From assembly GCA_947652115.1 (NCBI GenBank), contig OX393573.1, positions 445,919 through 509,918 of the forward strand: 64,000 bases of DNA, written 5' to 3'. The position numbers and the translations under genes are program-made. This DNA comes from Blastomussa wellsi (lineage: Eukaryota > Cnidaria > Anthozoa > Scleractinia > Plerogyridae). Below, piece after piece: positions 36,201-46,739 of this stretch (its first letter is position 1; each line of letters opens with the position of its first letter). Under the pieces are notes generated by a model. It saw only the letters and a list, made by a program, of their open reading frames with translations. It was not told the DNA's origin and made no database searches.

Positions 36201-36387
36201 TACCACCAGGAGTTCTTATTTCTCGTGCTGGTGTACGAAAACTCGATGCCGCAGCATTCAGAAAAGAATCAAAACTTCGAATCTCCCTCTGGTTGACCAC
36301 AAATCGCTTTCTCTTAAAATTGTCCCCGTTTAGATGAAGAAAAACCGGCTTTCCCAACATGTTTATCCCTCTCTCATGAGCAGCCAT
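27204..36387 (-). CDS. DCDC2: DCDC2-like doublecortin-domain protein
   Basis: Thirteen minus-strand coding exons: 36119-36387 (ATG at 36387), 35937-35991, 35351-35448, 34392-34461, 33777-33835, 32601-32687, 32139-32198, 31485-31536, 30602-30658, 29668-29968, 29170-29238, 28716-28888, 27204-27299. All phases agree; 481 residues (human DCDC2 has 476). The first doublecortin domain spans about residues 10-92 (GGRHRIRKLDDLQRDCTYVV, GREPFKKVGY); the second about 134-222 (VVFCNGIVAKPRRVQLRTDF, DGHRISEPSQLDDNGQYVAV). A basic linker and a long Glu/Asp-rich tail follow, as in DCDC2. Family knowledge: these domains bind microtubules, and DCDC2 works in cilia and neurons. The domains and length support DCDC2; DCDC2B or DCDC2C cannot be wholly excluded. 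Confidence 0.9.
27371..27566. mobile_element. 196-bp MITE with 9-bp target duplication (Mutator-like)
   Basis: Terminal inverted repeats of about 60 bases begin TAGCCTGCAAAGCAGGCGG and include ATGCTTCGAAAACAGCGATC. The nonamer GCTCGTCTA flanks both sides (27362-27370 and 27567-27575). The centre is pyrimidine-rich and non-coding. A 9-bp duplication with long terminal repeats fits a non-autonomous Mutator-like element. It lies just upstream of DCDC2 exon 13 on the gene's strand. Confidence 0.9.
27622..27715. repeat. Dispersed repeat fragment, copy of 11455-11540
   Basis: Shares AATAGTTTACTA, GGAAGAA, ACTAAACCAAAA and GGATGGAGAAG in order with 11455-11540. It sits beside the MITE ending at 27566, in the last intron of the DCDC2-like gene. 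Confidence 0.55.
28041..28063 (+). repeat. (TCCG)n microsatellite
   Basis: Uninterrupted TCCG tetranucleotide run within an intron of the DCDC2-like gene. Confidence 0.85.
28955..29070 (-). repeat. Dispersed repeat, inverted copy of 20160-20275
   Basis: The reverse complement carries AATCCAGTGAACCAATCAAA and GCGCGGGAAAACGTG in the same order as 20160-20275. Intronic in the DCDC2-like gene. Confidence 0.65.
30041..30282. mobile_element. 242-bp MITE with 9-bp target duplication, CAATCTCG family
   Basis: Ends read CAATCTCGTCCTCAGAGCCC on the left and, in reverse complement, CAATCTCGTTCCCAAGGCCC on the right. Both are flanked by the identical nonamer GTAGGCAGG (30032-30040 and 30283-30291). The interior has no coding capacity. 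Similar ends occur at 1458-1527 and 34595-34680, and single ends at 22545 (with its duplicate), 47459 and 48050. Lies in an intron of the DCDC2-like gene. Confidence 0.9.
32294..32487. mobile_element. Palindromic MITE in DCDC2-like gene
   Basis: Arms ATAGATTCCATGTT...GTGCATCTGTTCA...TCAAAATGTGGT on the left pair with ACCACATTTTGA...TGAACAGATGCAC...AACATGGAATCTAT on the right. Non-coding, about 194 bases, between exons 7 and 6 of the gene. Confidence 0.8.
33420..33680. repeat. GTATAC-rich degenerate repeat
   Basis: The motifs GTATAC, TATACTGA and TATAAGG recur many times without a strict period. Non-coding, in an intron of the DCDC2-like gene. Confidence 0.5.
34595..34680. repeat. Diverged member of the CAATCTCG palindromic family
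   Basis: Left end TGTCCCCAGAGCC and right end GGCTCTGGTGACGAGAATG form a short inverted repeat resembling the element at 30041-30282. No clear target duplication. A dispersed fragment at 34690-34800, shared with 11305-11440, lies next to it. Confidence 0.55.
34894..35051. repeat. Near-perfect 158-bp palindrome
   Basis: Arms of about 70 bases run from GTAATCACATGAG inward and return as CTCATGGGATTAC, including TAAGGATTAATTGCAC and TTTTCAAAATTTTCC with few mismatches, around a centre with TCGCGAAGCGA. Intronic in the DCDC2-like gene between exons 4 and 3. It could form a large cruciform. An outer pair of related arms (near 35052-35080 and 35254-35275, AATAAAGGGCAAAAT and its complement) lies beside it. 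Confidence 0.85.
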
Positions 36388-37072
36388 GGTCCCAGAATGT
36401 TGTCTTCCTTCACTTAGAACTTCTAATTTCGTTTACGACGAAGAAACCATCACATTTTGTTATAGAAGAGTAAAAGATTTCTTGTCTCACTTTACGCTCT
36501 GTGACCTCACCAATTACTGACGCGTGCATTATGGGATGTTACTCTTGATTTGTTTACCGTGGTGATGTACATAGTTACAGAGTTACCAAATAACTGAATT
36601 AATCAATGTCGGCCAACAAGAATAAGTATTTTTTTAATGTATTCTATGCACTTGCTTTACGAAGAAGCAAGAGATCAAAAGCCGAAGATCATTCGTCCAA
36701 AGCGCCTTTCGCATGACATGAGAAAAAATAGATGGATGGGAAATCAACGGACATTCAATGATGAAGGGCTATGGCCGAAACATATGGCCTCCAAAGTGAA
36801 CTATAGCACTTTTTGCTCTTTAGAGAGAACGTTGATTAACGTTCATTTTATTGAGTATGACACTTACCGGCTGTTTCAAGTTTAGCACAAGAAATACGAA
36901 GAGACTATTTGCGCTGTAAAATTTTTCATGTGCGTGTCTAAGAATCCGAGAGTCTGTGTTGGACAAGTAGTCAATAAGGATGTGCCGATTTATGCCTTGG
37001 ATTTAACCTGCGATCAGGCGTCTCTTTTTGAAAAAAAGAAGAAGGAAAACATGAAAAATGGTTTCTTTTAGA
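36388..37072. other. Upstream region of the DCDC2-like gene
   Basis: Holds the presumed promoter of the minus-strand doublecortin gene. An open frame near 36637-36885 (plus) has no family match, signal peptide or splice context and is not called. Confidence 0.45.
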
Positions 37073-37500
37073 ATTAAATAATAATAATAATATGTAGCAT
37101 GCATATAGCGCTTTTTCACAGTCTCAAAGCGCTTTACAACAATTTGTGGGGGGACTTTCCAGACTGCATTATAGGCGCTAACAGCAGCCGCGCAGTTTAC
37201 AAGTTTGAATAACCGTTTCACAGGTGCCAGAACTGAATAAGTAGAAGACCAACACATCGGGGACTACATCCCCTACTCTTTTCGAACAGTGTGTGGGCTC
37301 TTTAAGCGTCCCATGCATACAAGTGCTGTGAGACGGGGCCTACGGTTTATCGTCCTTTTCCGAGAAGACTAGAAAGTCTAACCATTTGCTGATTTTATTA
37401 CAGAGGTATCACTTTCTCATCAGTTATTTTAAGACCCCGAGTGTTGGTCCGGTCTGGGAATCGAACCCGCGAATACTCCCAGCTAACCGGTCGGAGGTCA
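37073..37500 (-). mobile_element. tRNA-derived SINE
   Basis: Read on the minus strand, the head contains a tRNA-like A box region (GGTTAGCTGGGAGTATTCG) and a B box GGTTCGATTCC. The tail ends in (ATT)n at 37078-37092. The body includes AGCGCTTTTTCACAGTCTC and a run of conserved-looking non-coding sequence. A pol III SINE; the body family is not named. Confidence 0.7.
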
Positions 37501-38440
37501 GACATCCCTCACGCACTCACTCCTCATGCTCGTTATGCCATTGCCGGTTGGCATGTAGGGCAGCAACAAAGGTACCCCACTCCTGAGCTCCCCTTCTACA
37601 GTTCTACGCCTAGAGACGCCAGGTGTTCTTGGGTCGCTCTCGTTTCCTTTTTGCGTCCAGTGAAGGAATGTGCGTGTGGGAGATGTTACCCGGCTCTCTT
37701 CTCAACACATGTCCGATTCATCTCCACCACCGTCGCATGATGACGGTGCCCATGCTGTCTTGATTGCAGCAGGCGAGAAGATGTTGGTCGTAGATGGTCT
37801 CGCGGCGGTCTGACATAGCGGTCAAAAAACTTGTGGTCTCTTTTCGGGGGCTTTATTCAAATGTATCGTTCCTTTTAAAAGCTTTCGCAGGGAAATCCCC
37901 CTCAGGATATTTCCCCGGAGAGATCTTCTGTAAAAATGACCGAGGTGGGCGAGGGGCCAAACCCCTTTTTTCTAGGTTTTTCGGAAAAATAATAATTAGT
38001 TACCAACCGTATTTAGAACGGTATTACACAATCACGGTTTTATCTTATTTTTAATATTTTTCAGAACTTAATTCCGCAGTGATTCATTTGTGCCGTTTTC
38101 TAGTTTATATGTTCACAGGATGAATTTATAAATGGTATGACTCCGTAAATTGTTCGCCTACCGCTTCATCTTTAACTTCGTCTAAGACTCCATCCTCTGG
38201 CTGATTCGTTCCCAGCCGTCTCTCAGTCTCGTGCAAGAGCGAGAGTCAAGAGACGAGTCAGATCCTTTGGAGCTCCGTCACTATATTTCGAGTGATTATA
38301 CATTGTAGTCACCATCTGTCTTCTCATTGGCTGAGAGCTTACAGTTAATTCTGGGAAACAGCACAACCTACTGATTATTCACTAATCTGTTACGAGATTA
38401 ATGAATAACCTGTAGGTTGCGCTTGCAATGCATGATTTCC
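37501..38440. other. Intergenic, no gene seen
   Basis: Contains short inverted repeats, for example around 38195-38260 (CTCAGTCTC...GAGACGAG) and 38365-38420 (CAACCTAC...GTAGGTTG), but no supported gene. Confidence 0.45.
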
Positions 38441-38760
38441 AAAAGCGATGTCTTGTATTCACGGACAGCGAACATGGATTGTCGATTCGCTTCATCGACC
38501 CAGCAAGAAATTAAGAAATTGCTTGAAGATAAAGATTCGGAAAATACTAAAAGATCGACAAAAGTGGCGAAGGAACTGTTCCACGAATACCTTGAAAAGA
38601 AAAACATTCATGAGCCACACAGCAAAAAAGAATAGCGCAAGTTTTTATGTGGAAGCTCGAAAAAAGGATGGATCGTTTTACTTTATGGGAAGCCTGAAAA
38701 CAATGTATAATAAAACAACTATTAGATTCGGTTTTTATGATATCCGGAATAATCAAGGTG
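38441..38760 (+). pseudogene. Fragment resembling a KIAA1958/Crypton-derived domain
   Basis: One frame reads RFASSTQQEIKKLLEDKDSE followed by ENTKRSTKVAKELFHEYLEK and stops at 38633. A second frame continues SFYVEARKKDGSFYFMGSLK. Together they resemble the N-terminal part of a repeat-associated domain common in cnidarian and fish genomes (KIAA1958-like, related to Crypton tyrosine recombinases). The family match is from memory. The frameshift and missing catalytic region make it a relic. No flanking terminal repeats identified. Confidence 0.45.
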
Positions 38761-38995
38761 GAGGGAAGTGTTATCAGCCGAAGCCGAAGGCTGAGGCTGA
38801 CAACACTAACCGTTACTCTAGAATACAGGAAACCTTAATTAGGTGCTGAAAACAGTAATCCTTCGGTCTATATCAAAAGCTGTTATTGGAGTGGTTGGTG
38901 ATGGGTCCTGTTGGTGTGTAAAAGTTTTGACCATGTTTTATTGTTTTGCATTCTTTATTGACTAACAAATACAAGATCAATTAAAGCAAATTGTT
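38761..38995. other. 3' flank of the minus-strand ten-cysteine gene
   Basis: Minus-strand AATAAAGAATGC near 38950-38962 is a likely polyadenylation site for the candidate exon at 38996-39065. No other feature seen. Confidence 0.4.
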
Positions 38996-39065
38996 TTATA
39001 TAGAGAGTAAAGAGCCGTCAACTTCCATTGGATGTGGTGCGCGGGCTGGATCAAATCCATCGAAG
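38996..39065 (-). CDS. Candidate terminal exon of the minus-strand ten-cysteine gene
   Basis: Acceptor GTCATAG precedes a 70-base open exon encoding DPARAPHPMEVDGSLLSI and a stop. A plus-strand counterpart at 47197-47305 encodes YPTRAPLPIEDDGFLLCV in the same frame. Differences between the two cluster at third codon positions (CGC/CGT, CCA/CCG, GAC/GAT, TTA/TTG), as in coding DNA. The phase (2) does not fit directly to the phase-1 domain exons, so a linking exon is missing from my model, and the upstream exon already has a stop. Connection to the gene at 39810-41669 is inferred from the mirrored layout. Confidence 0.45.
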
Positions 39066-39809
39066 CTATGACAAAAACGAAACAAATAGAAAATGATTAT
39101 ATTTCCAATAAAAATATTGGAATATATCAGGGAAGGCATATATCAAGAATCAACTGAAAATTATTTTGTTACAAGACACCGAACTCGTGAAGGGTAGGTA
39201 ACACGCCCCGCCACGGAAATACATTACTTGCACAAAATTTGAACGAAAAGGTGTGGGAAAATGTAATTCTTCCAAATATTTAGTGTTGTGGGGACTCGCA
39301 AGTCTACGTACTTTCTTGGGGGTGCAAACCTATTTACATCATAAACCTAGAGCTAGAACTCGGATTAGGCTTGAGTCTTCCTTGTTTAAAAAGGTGTTGA
39401 AACACCAAAGGACAGTTATGAGATATTCCATTTTGTAGTATTTGTTTAGTCTTGTGTTTTATTTGCACGAGTACAGCGAAGTGTCTGAAATTTCCCCGAA
39501 ACGAAATAAGGTGTCCTAATATTTTTTGCAAGTAATACACTTTATTCCCCCGCTCCATTTACTCCCTCAGTTCCAAGCTATGGATATTATTGACCTACAA
39601 AACCTTTTGACTTTTCCGCATGACATTGTATTTTACCATAGTCCAACTCTGAAAGGGGAAAATGGGTTGCTTCAGATGGTGGGGTTTAATTCAATAGAGC
39701 ACTAACCTTCCTAAGTTTGGGATGAATTATGCAGACACTGAATATCTCTCTTTGCCCGGTTGCCATTATATTTTCCCTGATCGTTTACCAAGTTATTTTC
39801 ACTAATACC

Positions 39810-41669
39810 TTAAGCAGGAAATTCGGGCTTGCATCCACTTGTTTCACACATAACCATACGGCAGCTTTCGAATAGTTGACAATTAGAATTTGACATATGG
39901 TAGGATTCTCTGCTGTAGCAGTCACGTTCTGTAAACTTCATAAAAGATGATTGTGTGCTGACAATCAGAGCACACACTGGATCCTTTTCGAGGCAAGGCC
40001 GCTTCACAATTCTGGATTCACATTCATTATCCGCATTCTGCCCAACAGCTGAACAAACTGGGCACAGAAACCACTCTGTTATAATGCAAATAAGAAATTC
40101 GTTATGAAAGGACTTCATGATCAGTTGCGTAGAGAGTTGTTGGCAGCAGCTGTTGTTTTCTTTATCGCAGTAGTTCATACAAGGTATTTTCATATTACAC
40201 TTCATGAGTGAAATTGATTAAACGCGTTTTTCGGCAACATTTTTCAATGACGACGATTTGCAAGGTCTACCGCAAGAAAGGTTTATCTATGTGACCATTG
40301 TAAATTTCCTTTTTAATTTAGTGAAATATGTTTTTGTAAAATATATAATTTTCTCGATCAAGCAATGATCTTTTCTAAAGCAGATCGGCAAAGAAACAAA
40401 CCTAAGAGAACCAGCTTACTTGGGCAAGTATCAAGCTGTTAAACTTGCTCAAGGTACTTAAGATGGTGACTCGAAAACATGTGGACAGAGGGGTGTTAAG
40501 AGTTATTTGAGTATAGGAAGTCTAACTAAGTGTTTTTTTGGCTGCCATAATTTTAAGCGCACGGGCAATTTTTTGAAAGGGGGGGGGGGGGGGGAGGTGA
40601 ACCAATTGCCCAAAAAATTCTCCCATGTTGGCTTGTCCAAATTTTTCTTGCTGCCCCAAAAATTTGAGTCTCCCAAAATTGGGGGGCCCCCGGCCCCACC
40701 GTCCCGTACGCCTATGGTCATAATACTTTCCCTGGTCATTATATTGTCAAGCATGCTAACTCAACTAAAATACCTGAACTGGCCATGGTGAACTCAGCTT
40801 TGCAACCACTTGTGTTGCACATTGTCATATCGGACTTGCCGTGTCGTTGGCAAACATTTTTAAAGTGTTCGTGTATTTCTCTGCTGAGGCATTCCCGAAT
40901 TCGAAGCTTCGAATTTTTATGAGTGCCGACAGTCAGAGAACACACTACACTACAGACCGCTCAACTCCCCGGTTCGAACGGGTATTGTTATTTGACATTT
41001 TTATTTACCTTCATGTTGTTCATATGTCATGTGACAGAAATGCGTGTGTTTTATTGATGCTTTTCAAAAAGGGCACTTTGTGATGTCTATCATATTGAGC
41101 GTTTATTTCATCAGTTATCGTGCTGGAGTCGCTTTAACTGACAAAACAACAAAGCACTTTGACATGGTATGAAAACTGTAATGCTGATAAACTTCCGGAT
41201 TTTTAATTATTGATTGGGGATCCGCCAAACTTTGATTCAGGTAACACTGCAGAAGGTAGCATTTTGGGGCGAATTACTGCAAGACCATCGGAGGGTAATC
41301 CCTAAAACAAATTAGGTTGTAGAATGAGTCTCGATTAACGTTCGTTTCATTCAAACATATCGACAAGTTGAATAGTAACAGGGGATGACGGATCCTGTCG
41401 TATGGTCGATTATAGAATTTTAGCAAGAATCTTTATCAATAAAGACACATTGTAAATTTTTTTGTCAAAGATATCCTCAGTTATAATGTCACTATCATGT
41501 TGACCCGTCATAATTATCGACTGAACAGGTTGTACTTCTCTCCTTCCCTAAACAAGGCGGAGAAAACATTGAACTGTCTCATGAATGCATACTAATTTCA
41601 CGTACCTCCGTCACACTGGACAAGCCCAAAAGTAATGCAGAGAGCAAACACGAAATTTCCGAAATACAT
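39810..41669 (-). CDS. Secreted single-domain ten-cysteine (Ly6/uPAR-like) protein
   Basis: Exons 41606-41669 (ATG at 41669; signal peptide MYFGNFVFALCITFGLVQC) and 39810-40075, joined in phase 1; about 109 residues. The second exon has exactly ten cysteines in the order CPVC, NEC, RPC, PVC, RDC, SNC, ESC, MC, SGC, matching a three-finger-type (Ly6/uPAR) module, and ends PEFPA-stop. Family knowledge: such small secreted or anchored domains are mostly ligands or receptor modulators. It is the inverted partner of the gene at 44437-46739, and even the 5' leader (GCTTCCAAGGCAGCTTCTGT) is conserved. A relic second domain exon lies in its intron at 40739-40960. A sequence resembling the partner's splice donor (TTAAG|GTATTA) follows the stop codon, so the gene may have lost a downstream exon. 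The fold assignment rests on cysteine pattern only. Confidence 0.7.
40739..40960 (-). pseudogene. Relic ten-cysteine domain exon
   Basis: The frame reads VCSLTVGTHKNSKLRIRECL, then a stretch ending MTMCNTSGCKAEF, followed by a donor-like TTCAG|GTATTT. It aligns with the second half of the neighbouring domain exons but lacks the N-terminal CPxC part and has Lys where a cysteine is expected (GKSDMTMC against ECNMAMC). Position corresponds to the first domain exon of the plus-strand partner gene. Probably skipped. Confidence 0.65.
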
Positions 41670-42736
41670 CGCCGTCTTGTCACAGAAGCTGCCTTGGAAG
41701 CAAAAGTCATTTAGTAATTAAAGTCAAGACTGGGAGCGGGATTAAAAAGGAAGCAATTGAACGAGGAGTATTGAACGACTCCGTTTGTGGTGTGTCACAG
41801 ACACTTTATAATTTTTTTCTTCACCGTCCCAGCTCCAACGAGAAATATTGTCGCCTTTAATGAATACTAATAAGCTGAGCAGGAGTTGTATCCAAAGTTA
41901 ATTTTATTGTTGACTTGTATTGGGGTTTACAGAGTATTCATTTGACCAAAATAGTACCTTTTCATTGGATCTACTCCCTTATTAATGAATTTTACAAGGA
42001 ACGTTATCGCAGCAGAACAGTTTGTTTGCGAACAGAAGAAAGTCCAATGAAAGTTGATAATTGTTTGAGCATTTACAACGAATGCCACTGTGTTGATTGG
42101 AATCTCATTCGTTTACTGTTAAAAATACAGAACCAAACATGCACGCTGCATGAGAGGCAAATCAGTGTAAAAAATAGAAAAACTGAAAGTGTTTTCAAAA
42201 CGATGCAGGTTTATCGCAATTCTATACGGAACGTTTTCTATGTAGAACAGTCATGTTTAAAGGCCATTACAATTCTATGACCTTGACCTGATCATTCATT
42301 CCAAGCACAGAGCAGTTCTACCAAGCAGGTCACCACTGCCTAGCACTTGCCATAGCGTTAAGAATATTTTCGGTGCAAATTCCTCTCAGACGAGAGTCTG
42401 CGGTTTAACTGCCGAATACCCTGCCACTTCAAAACACTTCTAGAAATAACGACTACGGATTTGCCCCTCACCCCTCGAAAATGACACTCGCAAATGTTCG
42501 CTTTCGTTACGGATTTTGGAGCAAAATAGAGACTGCTCGCAGTCTGGCGGCTTCGCGGCTACCCGGCCTCTTCAAAAGACTTCTAGAAACAACAGCTACG
42601 CGGCTTCGTGGCTAGAAATGCGTGAACACTCTTACCTTTAGTTACTTGTACGTTCAGTCTACAATATCGTCTCTTCTTGCTCTGCCTCAGAGAACTAAGC
42701 TAACATACAGCATTTCAAGTGCTGCTTAAAAAGCAT

Positions 42737-43146
42737 CATACCGAAGTCCCATTCTTTTAATTAGCCAATCACGTAAGCTTATCCTTGAGAAGTCATTGTA
42801 TGAACGAAGCTTACCAAACAAATGAAACTGGGAAAACAAAGCCAAAGGGCTGTTTATTGCGTAATAACCACGTCGGACCACACCTCTTTTTAGCATGAAT
42901 GCTATCTTCGTAAAGCCTGAGTGGTCAAGGCTCATCCTCGGTGTAAAAACCTGTGAAACGCACCAGTGACATTAAACAAAGAACTAACACGACAACAAAG
43001 AACCTCGAAACAATATCTATGCCGTGAACAGCGCTTGGTGTCTTTGTTTTCCCAGTTTCATTTGTTTGGTAAGCTTCTTGTATACAATAATTTCTCAAGG
43101 ATAAGCCAACGTGATTGGCCAATTAAAATGATGGGACTTCGGTATG
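42737..43146. mobile_element. Foldback element with arms of about 105 bp
   Basis: The left arm starts CATACCGAAGTCCCAT and includes ACCAAACAAATGAAACTGGG; the right arm returns as CCCAGTTTCATTTGTTTGGT and ends ATGGGACTTCGGTATG. The interior of about 200 bases has no coding capacity. MITE-like. Confidence 0.8.
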
Positions 43147-43177
43147 TAGTCTAACGTGTCTTAACCTTATCCCCGAG

Positions 43178-43216
43178 GTTTTCTCACCCTAATCCAGGGG
43201 ATTAGGGTGAGAAAAC
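43178..43216. repeat. Perfect 18-bp hairpin
   Basis: GTTTTCTCACCCTAATCC, a three-base loop, then the exact complement GGATTAGGGTGAGAAAAC. Intergenic; no associated gene end, so a terminator role is not supported. Confidence 0.85.
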
Positions 43217-44436
43217 GTCTATGATCTTTTTAAGCGGCACGAACTGTGCGTAAGTTCAGTTCTTTGAATCACACAGTACACTACAAGTAAGGTAAGAGTA
43301 TTGACACACATTTCTGGTTGGAATTGTATAGGGAATAGACAAAAAGGTGTGTGCGCTGCGGTTGTAAAGACCTTGTGGGTCTGAAGGAGAGCTGGAATGT
43401 ACATTTTCCACTTCAAGGAAAACCAGCTGATTGTGCAGCCCAGACCGAAATTCATTGCTACGGTTACAAAAGTCTCACTTGTATTCTAGCCGAAACAATT
43501 TGTTTGGGAACAAGCTGTTCCACTGAGCTATTTTCTCAAACTGTCAAAGAATTCTTTCCTTCAAGAAACAAAAGCCAACATAATTCAACCACAACAGACT
43601 ACAAAAGATCGGTGAAACTTTTCAAACGCTTTAAGGTCTCGAAGCAAATTCATCAGTATTCAACTTTCCTTGTTTTCTGTAACTTGAATTTATCTTTTTG
43701 GAATTACTAGGACTTTGTTGTACAGTACATGTGTACTGTTGTCTGAAGCTTATACACACGTCCTTCAGTAGAAATAAAAAGTCTTTAGAAAGCATGCTCT
43801 TTCTGTATATCAAAGACTCGATTCCGCATGTGGGTCCGAGGCGCGCGCCTCAACCACAACACCGGGCAAATTATTAGGCGTCAATTCAGAGATTTCCTTA
43901 ACAGTTTATATTTTTATCAATTGGCTTGGCGTTCATTTAATAGACGAAAAAGGATAATTTAATTACATTTAGATTTCGTGCGCATGCGGCTAAGATAGAC
44001 GCCTCGCAAAGAGTCGGTGCTAAACAATCAAGGATATTTCTTATTAGAATTAGAGGATTTAGTTGAAATAGACAACGATATACGGCGGCAATTTTATATG
44101 CTTTTGTTTCAAATGGCAATTGAGGGATGTAATAAATGTTTCTAGTTTGCTATTATGGAATGCCAAATATCAATTCCAGCCGGACGTACCATAACGTCGG
44201 TCATGCCACGACACCCAGGTTCCATGAGAAGGATACCGAAAGACAAAGCGGTCAATACGCGAGAATATTTCCTCGTTGGGGCTGGGAGGGGAAACTAAAA
44301 TATTAGACGATGTCTTTCACCATAAACTGGGCGGGCCAATACTCATCGTTCAATTGCTTCGGACTTTTTCTCCTGTTCGCAGTCATTACTTTTGATGTTA
44401 AATTACTTTTGCTTCCAAGGCAGCTTCTGTGACAAG

Positions 44437-46739
44437 ATGGCGATGTATTTGGGAATTTTCGTGTTTGCTCTCTGCACTATTTCTGGACTTGTCCAGTGTA
44501 ACGGAGGTACGTAATATAAGCTTGCACTTGCCTAGTGAGGGAGTTCAAACGTGTTTCATCAGCATTGCGCAGGGATCGAGGGCGAGAAGTAGAACATAGT
44601 CAGTCAACTGAATTATGACGATCCTCCATGATAAAGAGAGATTCATATTTAAAATAAGTTAAGAGGTTGAATTTTGCGGATCAACGGATTTTGCCTTAAG
44701 GGTCTCCACAGACTAAGACATTTAGTTGTCGACGACTATTTGTTATGGACATCTGTTTGTGTCCGATCCAAGCATTCCACACACTGGAATGTTAATTGTC
44801 TCGTCTGTTGAGGCCCTAAGATTAAAAGCCTTCGCTTTGTGCATGAATGCGAGAAATTAAGTGGATTCAATCGGACTTGCGGAAAATACTTTCGGTTTTA
44901 ATTGGCTGAGCGGGCTGCAATTAGTTTGCTTCTTGACGACAAGATTTTAAGCAAAATTCTCAAGCACAGTACGAGTTTAAAACAAACGATTATTTTATTG
45001 CAAGATAACTTCAAATGATTCGGCTAGACGTACACTTCGCGAGTTTAATACAACGAATATCCATGGCGATGCGGCCGACTGACCACCTCGACAATCATCA
45101 CAATTGTAAGAACGCTGCGCTATGCAATCAATTTTTTTTATTTTATCACCTTTTTATTTCATTAATTCATTATTACAAAAATAGCTGTTTTTAACTTAAA
45201 TATTTTTACAAATTTATTTGGAAAAAGTGATGAAACTACTATTTAAATAATAGTTAATTTAGTGCCAGTCTTTTATAAATTAGAAGTAACAGAAGCCTGT
45301 TCACAAGAGCCCACGTCAAATGTTTAACCATTTAAATTTCTTTGTTGCTCTGTAACACATTTTTAATTTCTTATACTTCATTAATATCAGGTGCATTTGT
45401 CTGCCCAGTTTGTTCTGCTAAGGGAGAGGACGCACTGAGCGAATGTGAACGCACCATCAAAACCCGCACGTGCGAGGAACCGGATCCAGTCTGTGTTATG
45501 CATTACAATCTTTACTCAGGAAAATTGGAACGCTCCTGCAAGAACAGAGACCACTATAACAACTTGAAAAAGGAGTGTTTAACATACGAAGACTGCGTTG
45601 TGAAAATGTGCGACAAAAGTGGTTGCAAAGGTAAGTTCCTCATTAAAGGAAATAGAGAACAACGAAATCGATGTCTGTGCGAACTATCTAGTACAGTAAG
45701 AGTTGATCTCTGATATTTTGATACAAAAGCATGTACAGCATTGATCCATTACTCCTTCCTTAAGTTGACTTAAGAAATCATACCTCGCTATCGGGATAAA
45801 TGTAGTAATGAATCTTGTGCGCTCCTTACAACACCAAACCATCAAAATTAATTGTCCTCATTGAAAAATAAGTCCAGGGGAGGACTCGCATATGAAAATG
45901 GCGGAGATGCTCGTCGGAAATTTTAAATTAAACCCCTAAAGGTGACCGATCTCGACGTGGCCCAAGCTTTTTGAACACGTAAAGAGAATTAAAAATTTAC
46001 ATTAAATGTATATTATTTCTTCGCATACAACCCTAAACGAGGCCACCGCGGTTAAATATAACGGCGTTTTGCCAATAACACCCTAAGTGAGACCAAAATC
46101 AGAAATTTACACCCCCAAGCGAGACGACGCGCATCCCCGCCCCATTCATATGCCGGTCCCCCCAGGGGAAAAACTTTCTCCCAAACAGACATAATGCTAT
46201 CGCGTATGAAGTATTTTCCAATTTATTAATTTTCAATTTTCAGTGTTCTTTTTCCCTCTGATCATCCTGGCCCGTCTCGATTAGCACTGCTACCTGCTGA
46301 ACCAGGAGATAAAGACTTAATTAAGAAGTTAGTTAATTATTAAAATAAGCAATTCAAACTATCAATAAAGCAATAATTGCTCCTTATCCTGGACAAAAGA
46401 GGCGTTCTTTTCCAACGCATTTATCTCATTTGCTTTATAGTGGAAATATTTGTTTGCCCGGATTGTTATGCTGAGGGAGAAAATGCAACCAGTGAATGTG
46501 ATGCAAACATCGTAAACAAGCCTTGCTTTGAAAACGATCCAGTGTGTTCTCTCGAGGACAGTCCTGAATCAGCTAGCGCTGATGATAAGTACAGATTGCG
46601 CGAATGCCTCTGGAGGGAAACATACGAATTATATAAAGATGACTGCGTACAATACCAAGAATGCAATATGGCGATGTGTGACAGGAGTGGTTGCAAACCT
46701 GAGTTTACCACTGCAGGTATTCTAATTCACTCGGCATGA
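44437..46739 (+). CDS. Secreted two-domain ten-cysteine (Ly6/uPAR-like) protein
   Basis: Exons 44437-44506 (signal peptide MAMYLGIFVFALCTISGLVQ), 45391-45630 and 46441-46739; both introns are phase 1. About 202 residues. Exons 2 and 3 each encode one complete ten-cysteine module: CPVC, SEC, RTC, PVC, RSC, KEC, EDC, MC, SGC in the first and CPDC, SEC, KPC, PVC, REC, DDC, QEC, MC, SGC in the second. Symmetric phase-1 exons let domains be gained or lost without frame damage. The frame stops at 46737, but a donor GCAG|GTATTC at 46714 could continue to the candidate exon at 47197. A second in-frame ATG at 44443 is the one conserved in the inverted partner. Cysteine count and order suggest a three-finger fold; ligand unknown. 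Confidence 0.72.
45874..46168. mobile_element. Terminal-inverted-repeat element in intron 2
   Basis: The left end CCAGGGGAGGACTCGCATAT and the reverse complement of the right end CCTGGGGGGACCGGCATATG are related over about 35 bases; no coding capacity. Intronic in the two-domain ten-cysteine gene. Confidence 0.6.

Larger units (their letters stand above)
41670..44436. other. Head-to-head spacer of the ten-cysteine gene pair
   Basis: Contains the divergent promoters, a foldback element (42737-43146), a perfect hairpin (43178-43216) and a fragment at 42490-42545 (CTTTCGTTACGGATTTTGGA) shared with the ADA duplication near 23063 and 26041. Open frames at 41915-42280 and 43351-43710 lack support. 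Confidence 0.5.

Noticed and set aside
36637..36885. 82-codon plus-strand frame upstream of the doublecortin gene
   Set aside because: No domain or signal peptide and no neighbouring exon; consistent with chance.
41915..42280. 121-codon plus-strand frame
   Set aside because: No recognisable domain, no signal peptide, no splice context and no homologue in the window.
43178..43216. Intrinsic terminator
   Set aside because: A perfect hairpin, but the genome is eukaryotic and no gene ends there.
43351..43710. Cysteine-containing 119-codon frame near the ten-cysteine genes
   Set aside because: It begins with a GTG rather than ATG, has no acceptor in a matching phase, and its cysteines do not fit the ten-cysteine order.
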